The notes below the pieces were generated by a model. The model saw only the letters and a program-made list of their open reading frames with translations. It ran no database searches and was not told the DNA's origin. Below are positions 57,743 to 64,000 of a stretch of DNA of 64,000 bases, one piece after another. Numbering within the stretch: position 1 is the stretch's first letter; the number at the start of each line of letters is the position of its first letter. The translations under genes were made by a program, and so were the position numbers. Location of the stretch: the NCBI RefSeq assembly GCF_000981035.1, contig NZ_LAYJ01000088.1, positions 33,107-97,106 of the forward strand, in the 5' to 3' direction. This stretch comes from Christensenella hongkongensis. Its GTDB lineage: Bacteria; Bacillota; Clostridia; Christensenellales; Christensenellaceae.

Positions 57743-58558
57743 TCAGCCTTTCTTTTCCTTTTTCCCTATGATGTTCGTAATGTCGTCCCGTATTTGAGTG
57801 TAGCGCATTTTGGGCACCGGAAGCTCCTCCCCCGTTATCAGCGTCAGCTTATACCGCTCAATTTTCGCCACATAATCGCAGTTGATAAAGTAACTCCTGT
57901 GCAGCCGGTAAAAATGAGACGGCAACTCCGCTTCCAGCTCCTTGATGGAAGCCTGCACCTGCCTGTGCTCGTTTACCAAATACAGTATGCTTTCCCGTTC
58001 CAGCGCCTGAATATACTGAATCATTCCCGTATCTACAAAGCAGAGCGAACCGTTTGTCTTTACCGCAAGCCGCCGGTTATTGTTTTCCCCGCTCTCTTTC
58101 AGCAGACGCTGCACATACCGGTAAGTCTGTTTTGTGACCTGTACGGGAAAAACTTCCTCTCCCACCAGCTCGCTGTATTCATTGGAGACGTGCATGTGGT
58201 ACAGGCGGTATCCGCCCGTTTCCTTCCGGTAGCAAAACGTCAGTCTTTGCTTCGCCGTACAGATCATATCCGCCTGCCCGGAAGCATAGAGCGTATATCC
58301 GCCAAGCACCATCAGCTGGTCTTCGCTTCCCGTTTCGATCTGCCGGAAATTCGGTTCTTCCAGCTCAAAGGGCGGCATAATAAAGCCGTTTTGAAACTGC
58401 GCCTTGATCGCTTCCGCACCCGAAACGAGAAGATTTCCTATTCCCAGCCAAACGCAGTCGCTGGCCAGCACGTCAAACAGCGGCCCTGTATTCAGATGGT
58501 AATATTCCCTGATGATATACAGGGTATCTTCACATACGGTTTCTTTTTTGACTTCCAT
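57743..58558 (-). CDS. LytTR transcription regulator with N-terminal SnoaL-like domain
   Basis: 271 residues. The C-terminal 100 or so form a LytTR DNA-binding domain (FVDTGMIQYIQALERESILYL, FYRLHRSYFINCDYV, LPVPKMRYTQIRDDI). The N-terminal 130 residues look like an NTF2/SnoaL-type cone fold (TLYIIREYYHLNTGPLFDVLASDCVWLG ... MHVSNEY), the shape of a ligand pocket in place of the usual receiver domain. It may be a one-component sensor. The site before ATG 58558 is weak. It lies upstream of the peptidase/membrane operon on the same strand and could control it. Confidence 0.85.
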   Translation of the reverse strand: MEVKKETVCEDTLYIIREYYHLNTGPLFDVLASDCVWLGIGNLLVSGAEAIKAQFQNGFIMPPFELEEPNFRQIETGSEDQLMVLGGYTLYASGQADMICTAKQRLTFCYRKETGGYRLYHMHVSNEYSELVGEEVFPVQVTKQTYRYVQRLLKESGENNNRRLAVKTNGSLCFVDTGMIQYIQALERESILYLVNEHRQVQASIKELEAELPSHFYRLHRSYFINCDYVAKIERYKLTLITGEELPVPKMRYTQIRDDITNIIGKKEKKG

Positions 58559-58731
58559 AAATACGGTCCGAATACACTTTTTTCTTTTATTATTATATTG
58601 ATTTTAAAAATATTGTCCATTAAATTACATGAATCGGGTATATATCGTGTTGAATATGCAATTCTGTTTTTTTGTGCCTCTTATTAAGCCGCGCCGTTCC
58701 GCCGCAAATGCGTATTCCAGTATCTGAAAGC

Positions 58732-58766
58732 AAAAAAAGGGCGTTATTCCTAACGCCCTTTTTTCT
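58732..58766. terminator. Terminator of ileS
   Basis: AAGGGCGTTA-TTCC-TAACGCCCTT flanked by long A and T runs. Confidence 0.9.
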
Positions 58767-58791
58767 TACCGTATGCCTTTTCCATTATAAC

Positions 58792-61700
58792 TCATGCTTT
58801 TTTCACGCCCAGCACGACTTTCTCGCCATTGATATTCCATTCCTTTTCATAGCCTTCCGCCCTGCCATACTGCACGCCCAGCGCAAGCACCTCTTTTTCG
58901 ATCTGGTCTTCGTTGTTCTGGACGATTACCGTAATCTTTTCATTGTCCTTCACATACAGTTCGATTTTATCTGTGACTTCGAATCCGGCTTCTTTACGCA
59001 TTGTCTGTATCTTGCTGATCAGCTCGCGCACATTGCCCTCCTCGATAAGCTCCGGCGTTAACGCCGTATCGATAATCACCGCAAAATCCCCGCTTGTTTC
59101 CGCTACAAAGCCTTCGCGCTGCGCCGGCTCGATCAAAATATCCTCTTCCATAAGCGTAACGGGCATTTCGTCTACGCGGAATTCATAAGGCTTGCCGCCT
59201 CTCACCGTGCTCACTACAAGCATTCCGTCAGCCTGCGCCAGATGTTGGCGAATGCCGTTAAGCAGCTTACCGTATTTCGGCCCAAGCGTACGCATCTGCG
59301 GTTTTACATTGTAGGTAATGTATTCCGCCGCGGCCGCGCCCAATTCTACCTCTTTTGCATTCAGCTCCCCGCGGATAACCTCCAGAAACGTTTCATCCAG
59401 ATGGTCGATGCCGCTCACATAAATCTTGCCGATCGGCTGCCGGTTTTTGATGTTCGCCGTATTGCGGCATGCGCGCCCCAGATTGACGACATTCAGGACT
59501 GCGTCCATGTCGCGTTCAAGCTGCGCATCCATCAGAGCCGCATCCGCTTCCGGCCACCTCGTCAGGTGCACGGACTGCGGCGCGTTCCTGTCATTCGTAC
59601 GTACGAGGTTCTGGTAAATACTTTCCGTCATAAACGGCGTAAACGGCGCAAGCAATCTTGCCATTGTTTCAAGCACAGTATACAGCGTCATAAACGCGTC
59701 TACTTTATCCTGCTCCATCCCGCTTCCCCAGAAACGGTCTCTGCAGCGGCGCACATACCAGTTGGAAAGCTCGTCCACAAACTTATTCAGCTCACGCGAC
59801 GGCTCCACAATACGGTAATGGTCAAGATCATCCGTTACCGATGCTACAAGCGAATTCAGGCGCGACAGCACCCATTTATCCATGATGTTTGTGGGCTTCA
59901 GTTCATATTTCGTCGGATCAAAGCTGTCGATATCTGCATACAGGATATAGAACGCATAGGTGTTCCACAGCGTACCCATAAACTTACGCTGCATCTCGCT
60001 CACCGCTTCGTCGTAAAAGCGCGAGGGCAACCACGGCGCGCTCGCCGAATAGAAATACCACCGGACCGCGTCTGCGCCCTGCCTGTCCAGCACGCTCCAC
60101 GGATCGACGACGTTTCCTTTATGCTTGCTCATCTTCTGCCCGTCCTTGTCCTGCACGTGTCCAAGCACAATACAGTTTTCAAACGGAGCCTTGTCAAAAA
60201 TCAGCGTTCCGATCGCAAGCAGCGTATAGAACCACCCGCGCGTCTGGTCGACCGCCTCGCTGATGAAATTTGCCGGGAAATGGCTTTCGAATTCCTCTTT
60301 GTTTTCAAAAGGATAGTGCCACTGTGCAAACGGCATGGAGCCGCTGTCGTACCAGCAGTCGATCACTTCTGGCACGCGGTGCATGCTGCCCCCGCACACC
60401 GGGCATTTTAACGTAATCGGATCGAGGAACGGCTTGTGCAGCTCGATATCCTCAGATACTTCCTGCTCCGCCATGTCCCTAAGCTCCTGCCTCGAACCAA
60501 CCACATGGATTTCGCCACAGTCGCACACCCAGACAGGCAACGGCGTTCCCCAATAACGCTCGCGGGAAATTCCCCAGTCGATGACGTTTTCAAGGAAGTT
60601 GCCCATCCGTCCGTCCCGAATATTTTCAGGCAGCCAGTTGACGCTGGCATTGTTTTTCAGCAGGTTGTCCCGCAGCTCGGTCATCTTGATAAACCATGTG
60701 CTGCGCGCGTAATAAATAAGGGGCGTATCGCAGCGCCAGCAGAACGGATAGCTATGCTCGTACGGCATCTCCGCAAACAGCAGTCCGCGCTCCTTCAAAT
60801 CTTCAGTGATCAGCTTGTCCGCTTTTTTCACAAATACGCCCGGCCATTTGGTTTCCTCGCTCATCGTGCCGTCCGGCTTTACAAGCTGCACGAACGGAAG
60901 CCCGTATTTCCTGCCAACATTCGCATCATCCTCACCGAACGCGGGCGCGATATGTACGATACCGCTGCCGTCCGTCAGGGTAACATAAGTGTCGCACGTG
61001 ATATACCATGCCTTTTCATCCGTACGCGCAAAATCGAAAAGCGGTTCATATTCCTTATATTCAAGCTCCTTGCCCGTAAACTTGCTGACGATATGTGCGT
61101 CCTCACCCAAAAGCTGCTCGCACAGCGCCTTTGCAAGGTAATACTGGTCGTTGTTCTTATCCTGCGCAAGCACGTATTCCTCGTTTGGGTTTACGCACAG
61201 CGCGACGTTGGACGGTAGCGTCCACGGGGTGGTCGTCCACGCAAGGAAATACGCATCTTCGTTTTTTACCTTGAAACGCACAAAGATAGAAGTTTCCTTC
61301 ACGTCCTTATAACCCTGCGCCACCTCGTGCGAGGAAAGCGCCGTCCCGCAGCGCGGGCAGTACGGGACGATTTTATGTCCCTTATAAAGCAAATCCTTTT
61401 TGGCAATTTCCTTCAAAGACCACCATACGGATTCAATATAATCATTATCATAGGTAATGTATGGATCTTCCATATCCGCCCAGTAACCCACGCGGTCGGA
61501 CATCTTTTCCCACTCGCCCTTGTATTTCCACACGGACTCCTTACATTTCTGGATAAACAGCTCCACGCCATATTCTTCGATCTGCTCTTTTCCGTCCAGG
61601 CCGAGCATTTTTTCCACCTCGAGCTCCACCGGCAGCCCATGCGTGTCCCAGCCCGCCTTGCGCAGCACGTTATAGCCCTGCATGGTTTTATAGCGCGGAA

Positions 61701-61902
61701 TCAGGTCCTTGATGCAGCGCGTGAGGATATGCCCTATATGCGGCTTTCCGTTTGCCGTTGGCGGCCCGTCGTAAAAGGTAAACTCAGGATTTCCCCTGTT
61801 CTCCTCCATGCTCTTTTCAAAGATCTTGTTCTCGTGCCAGAAATCAAGGATTTCCAGCTCGCGTTCGTTGAATTTTAAATCGGTGGGAACTTTCTTATAC
61901 AT
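58792..61902 (-). CDS. ileS: Isoleucyl-tRNA synthetase, type 2 (eukaryote-like)
   Basis: 1036 residues; charges tRNA-Ile. HIGH at 55-58 (KPHIGHIL), KMSKHKGN loop in the catalytic half, CP1 editing domain with WTTTPWTLPSN and the GWDTHGLPVE element. The extended C-terminus (RKEAGFEVTDKIELYV) and the absence of the C-terminal zinc knuckle of ordinary bacterial IleRS show the type 2 form, about 100 residues longer than type 1. Type 2 enzymes are often insensitive to mupirocin. Controlled by the T-box at 61981-62214. Single gene. Confidence 0.96.
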   Translation of the reverse strand: MYKKVPTDLKFNERELEILDFWHENKIFEKSMEENRGNPEFTFYDGPPTANGKPHIGHILTRCIKDLIPRYKTMQGYNVLRKAGWDTHGLPVELEVEKMLGLDGKEQIEEYGVELFIQKCKESVWKYKGEWEKMSDRVGYWADMEDPYITYDNDYIESVWWSLKEIAKKDLLYKGHKIVPYCPRCGTALSSHEVAQGYKDVKETSIFVRFKVKNEDAYFLAWTTTPWTLPSNVALCVNPNEEYVLAQDKNNDQYYLAKALCEQLLGEDAHIVSKFTGKELEYKEYEPLFDFARTDEKAWYITCDTYVTLTDGSGIVHIAPAFGEDDANVGRKYGLPFVQLVKPDGTMSEETKWPGVFVKKADKLITEDLKERGLLFAEMPYEHSYPFCWRCDTPLIYYARSTWFIKMTELRDNLLKNNASVNWLPENIRDGRMGNFLENVIDWGISRERYWGTPLPVWVCDCGEIHVVGSRQELRDMAEQEVSEDIELHKPFLDPITLKCPVCGGSMHRVPEVIDCWYDSGSMPFAQWHYPFENKEEFESHFPANFISEAVDQTRGWFYTLLAIGTLIFDKAPFENCIVLGHVQDKDGQKMSKHKGNVVDPWSVLDRQGADAVRWYFYSASAPWLPSRFYDEAVSEMQRKFMGTLWNTYAFYILYADIDSFDPTKYELKPTNIMDKWVLSRLNSLVASVTDDLDHYRIVEPSRELNKFVDELSNWYVRRCRDRFWGSGMEQDKVDAFMTLYTVLETMARLLAPFTPFMTESIYQNLVRTNDRNAPQSVHLTRWPEADAALMDAQLERDMDAVLNVVNLGRACRNTANIKNRQPIGKIYVSGIDHLDETFLEVIRGELNAKEVELGAAAAEYITYNVKPQMRTLGPKYGKLLNGIRQHLAQADGMLVVSTVRGGKPYEFRVDEMPVTLMEEDILIEPAQREGFVAETSGDFAVIIDTALTPELIEEGNVRELISKIQTMRKEAGFEVTDKIELYVKDNEKITVIVQNNEDQIEKEVLALGVQYGRAEGYEKEWNINGEKVVLGVKKA

Positions 61903-61980
61903 CGTAAACTCCTTATTTTATAGCCGTTTTTCACGGTTTTGCTTTCAATTTGTCTTTTTCCGGCAGGCATGCGCCGCATC

Positions 61981-62214
61981 AAAAAAAGCCTTCCTCCTGC
62001 ATCAGGACGAAAGCTCGCGGTACCACCTGAATTCTTTCCTGCTATTTACCACAGAAAAGCACTCCTCCCCGCTGTAACGCGCGGGACGCGCGGCGTTTAG
62101 CAAACACGTGATAATCCAAAATGGCGTTGCCGCGGGTCTTCCACCCTCTCCCGCTCGCTTCGTGGGCCACCATAAAGGACGTTTGTCGGTTCTGCGCCGA
62201 TCTATTTCCAGTTT
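61981..62214 (-). promoter_or_regulatory. T-box riboswitch for ileS
   Basis: tRNA-sensing leader. The T-box core AGGTGGTACCGCG lies at 62015-62028 (minus strand). A stem I specifier loop reads ATTATCAC, with specifier ATC (isoleucine) at 62110-62112, downstream of a distal GGTGGAAGACC loop. A terminator hairpin (GCTTTCGTCCTG with CAGGAGGAAGGC) and T-run end at 61981. Uncharged tRNA-Ile should favour the antiterminator and raise ileS expression. Confidence 0.9.
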
Positions 62215-62219
62215 TTACC

Positions 62220-62248
62220 ATTATATTGCATATAATCCGCTTTGTAAA
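62220..62248 (-). promoter_or_regulatory. ileS T-box promoter
   Basis: Minus strand TTTACA (62243-62248), 17-bp spacer, TATAAT (62220-62225). Confidence 0.75.
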
Positions 62249-62282
62249 GACTTTCAGGGCAGGTAAACAATTCCTTTTTCCC

Positions 62283-63059
62283 TCACCCGCGCTTCAGCGC
62301 CGCCGAAATCCGCTTTGCCGCCTGTGCGAGCACCGCCTTAAACTGCTCCTGCCTCTCGGGCGGGCAGGGGCGCAGCGTCGTGACGCTGATTCCCGCTTCT
62401 GCGATTCCCCCGGCGGAAAACACAGGGTATGCAATACAAAACATATCCTTATGATATTCCCCGTCGTCCACGGCATATCCCTGCTCCGCAACCGCGCCCA
62501 GCTCTTCCAAAAGCCCCTCCTGCGTGCAGATTGTGGTATCCGTATACTTCACATAATCCAGTCTGGGCACAATACCCTGCTGCTCGCGCAAAGGGCGAAA
62601 CGCCAGAATTGCTTTGCCGATCGCGCTCGCATGAAGGGATTTGCTGCTGCCGATCGGCGACAGGCCCTGCAGCGCCTTTGCGTTTCCATCAAGCCGGTAT
62701 ACGTGCGTCATCTCCATGTGGTTGCTCGAAAGCATGCCAAGATTGATCGTTTCACACAGCTGTCCCGCGGCCCACTCCATATGTTCACGCGCTACGTTTA
62801 CAAGGCTGTGATCTTTTGACATATGATAGGAAATCGAATAGAACTTCATGCCCAGGCGGTAAAGCCGCGTTTTGGGATCGTATTCAATATAATCCATATG
62901 CAGCATCGTATTCAAGAGCCGGTGCACACGCGCCGTATCGAGTCCCAGCGCCTGTGCAATATCCTTCACGCGCGACCAGTCCTTCCCCGTCAGATAATCA
63001 ATGATTTCAAGCGCATGGTAAACCGACTGATTCAGCCCCGCTTTGTCCCTGCCTGTCAT
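62283..63059 (-). CDS. IclR family transcriptional regulator
   Basis: 258 residues. N-terminal winged helix about 8-70 (SVYHALEIIDYLTGKDWSRVKD, IAQALGLDTARVHRLLNTML) and a C-terminal GAF-like ligand domain with GMLSSNHMEMTHVYRLD, GSSKSLHASAIGKAILAF and YAVDDGEYHKDMFCIAYPVF. I start it at ATG 63059, nine bases after GAGGG; in-frame GTG/ATG codons up to 63095 are possible. It is divergent from the sugar-acid kinase gene and probably regulates it in response to a sugar acid. Confidence 0.92.
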   Translation of the reverse strand: MTGRDKAGLNQSVYHALEIIDYLTGKDWSRVKDIAQALGLDTARVHRLLNTMLHMDYIEYDPKTRLYRLGMKFYSISYHMSKDHSLVNVAREHMEWAAGQLCETINLGMLSSNHMEMTHVYRLDGNAKALQGLSPIGSSKSLHASAIGKAILAFRPLREQQGIVPRLDYVKYTDTTICTQEGLLEELGAVAEQGYAVDDGEYHKDMFCIAYPVFSAGGIAEAGISVTTLRPCPPERQEQFKAVLAQAAKRISAALKRG

Positions 63060-63134
63060 TTGTGTCGTCCCTCTCTTTGCCATGTGTGCATTCACAGCCT
63101 CTTTTTTTCTCTATCATATCTGAAAAAAAACAAT

Positions 63135-63163
63135 TTGACAATCGCTTATTTAGGTTTTATCAT
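63135..63163 (+). promoter_or_regulatory. Promoter of four-carbon acid sugar kinase gene
   Basis: TTGACA, 17-bp spacer, TATCAT. A 13-base palindrome TTCAAATATTGAA follows at 63195-63207 in the leader and is a candidate IclR operator. Confidence 0.6.
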
Positions 63164-63221
63164 TAGAATTAATAATCATATTTTAAAACAAATGTTCAAA
63201 TATTGAAATTTAGAGGTCCTT

Positions 63222-64000
63222 ATGAAACCAGATTTTTGCAGTATCCCCCCACGCAAACCGGGCAGTGCCGATCTGGCGCTCGAAATTGCCCTGAGCCGCC
63301 AAAACAATAAAATTATCGTTTTGGACGACGATCCAACCGGCACGCAGACTGTGCACGATATTCCTGTTTTTACGAGCTATGACGAGCAGAGTGTGAAGGC
63401 CGGCATGCAGGCTGAACAAAATCTGTTTTTCCTGCTCACCAATTCACGCAGCTTTTCCGCGGATAAAACTGCGCGTGAGCACCGTAAAATTGCACAGAAC
63501 ATCTGTAGCGCCGCGCGCGCGGCGCGCACCGGTTTTTTGATCATCAGCCGTGGGGATTCCACCCTGCGCGGGCACTGGCCCCTTGAGACTGCCACGCTTA
63601 AAGCAGAGCTTGCCAAAAGCGGATATGCCGTGGACGGCGAAATCATCTGTCCTTTTTTTCCTGAAGGCGGGCGTGTTACAGCGGGCGATATCCACTATGT
63701 AAAGCAAGGGGACGATTATATTCCCGCAGGCGAAACGGAGTTTGCAAAGGATGCGACGTTTGGCTACCGTTCCTCCAATCTCAAGGATTGGATAGAGGAA
63801 AAAACGCAGGGCAAGATCCGCGCTGCGGATGTTTCCAGCGTGTCGCTTGAAGAGCTGCGCGGCAATCTTGACGCGGTGCAAAATAAACTTTTGAATTTAA
63901 ACGGCGGCGTCATGGTCGTCAATGCCGTGGAATATTCCGATCTTGAGGTTTTTGTGATCGCCCTGTGCGGAGCGCTCGGGCAGGGAAAACGCTTTTTGTT
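63222..64000 (+). CDS. Four-carbon acid sugar kinase family protein (OtnK/DtnK type), 3' end cut by window edge
   Basis: The visible 259 residues are the N-terminal part of a DUF1537 sugar-acid kinase. The conserved IIVLDDDPTGTQTVHDIPV is at about residues 30-48 and SRGDSTLRGHWPLE about 107-120; CPFFPEGGRVT and HYVKQGDDYIPAGETEFA also fit. The family phosphorylates threonate, erythronate or related acids. GAGGT precedes ATG 63222. The divergent IclR regulator and the expected downstream genes (dehydrogenase, isomerase, transporter, beyond the window) would form a catabolic locus. Confidence 0.92.
   Translation, partial: MKPDFCSIPPRKPGSADLALEIALSRQNNKIIVLDDDPTGTQTVHDIPVFTSYDEQSVKAGMQAEQNLFFLLTNSRSFSADKTAREHRKIAQNICSAARAARTGFLIISRGDSTLRGHWPLETATLKAELAKSGYAVDGEIICPFFPEGGRVTAGDIHYVKQGDDYIPAGETEFAKDATFGYRSSNLKDWIEEKTQGKIRAADVSSVSLEELRGNLDAVQNKLLNLNGGVMVVNAVEYSDLEVFVIALCGALGQGKRFL

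Overview
The window is a 64 kb stretch of chromosome from an anaerobic, low-to-mid GC Gram-positive bacterium, most likely a member of the Clostridia (a Christensenella-like lineage is possible, but I cannot place the genus from sequence alone). The grounds are strong AGGAGG-type ribosome sites with several TTG and GTG starts, intrinsic terminators after nearly every transcript, a T-box in front of ileS, families typical of Clostridia (YitT, DUF3793, DUF1846, DUF1934, DUF2148, TIGR04076, DUF308, DUF4190), ferredoxin-type and flavodoxin genes, and Gram-positive surface proteins. I found no rRNA, tRNA, CRISPR array, complete insertion sequence or prophage.

Layout. 1-3.9 kb: sugar ABC importer (ATPase, cut by the window edge, and permease) behind a ROK regulator with a structured leader. 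4.4-7.1 kb: YitT protein, a two-cluster ferredoxin-like protein behind a Crp/Fnr-type palindrome, an eight-cysteine microprotein and a DUF2148 protein. 7.2-12.7 kb: an RsgA-RNHCP fusion GTPase with a possible ncRNA upstream, and two MATE exporters, one behind a long attenuator-like leader and one coupled to a MarR regulator with two operators. 12.8-20.9 kb: flavodoxin/DUF3793 pair under a twin-operator promoter, a 44-residue microprotein, a NUDIX-PatB fusion translationally coupled to an ABC exporter half-transporter, a GNAT, and an acyl-CoA synthetase with an XRE-cupin regulator. 21.1-25.7 kb: leucine-rich-repeat surface protein followed by an AT-rich cassette lying between 118-bp direct repeats. 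25.7-34.5 kb: DedA, RlmA-type methyltransferase, a two-component system, SGNH hydrolase, TIGR04076, Rho, DUF4190, Lgt. 34.8-43.9 kb: a large glycine-repeat surface protein, DUF1846, MBL hydrolase, DUF1934, a zinc-ribbon microprotein, methyltransferase, GNAT, aldo/keto reductase, DUF308. 44-52.6 kb: amidohydrolase, nitroreductase, an amino-acid-kinase-family protein, MBL hydrolase, OsmC, lipoprotein, transketolase, SDR. 52.7-58.6 kb: a block of membrane and secreted proteins (DUF2207, two small membrane proteins, M13 lipoprotein peptidase, LytTR regulator). 58.8-64 kb: type-2 IleRS with T-box, then an IclR regulator divergent from a four-carbon acid sugar kinase cut by the window edge.

Most of this is ordinary core and metabolic sequence. 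The parts that stand out are regulatory: the MATE leader with micro-ORFs, a roughly 110-bp structured repeat and a terminator; the ROK leader; the candidate ncRNA before rsgA; twin operators at marR and DUF3793; and two small families of dispersed intergenic repeats. The most foreign-looking segment is the AT-rich cassette at about 23.5-25.0 kb, with a two-helix microprotein and a secreted protein interrupted by an in-frame TAG.
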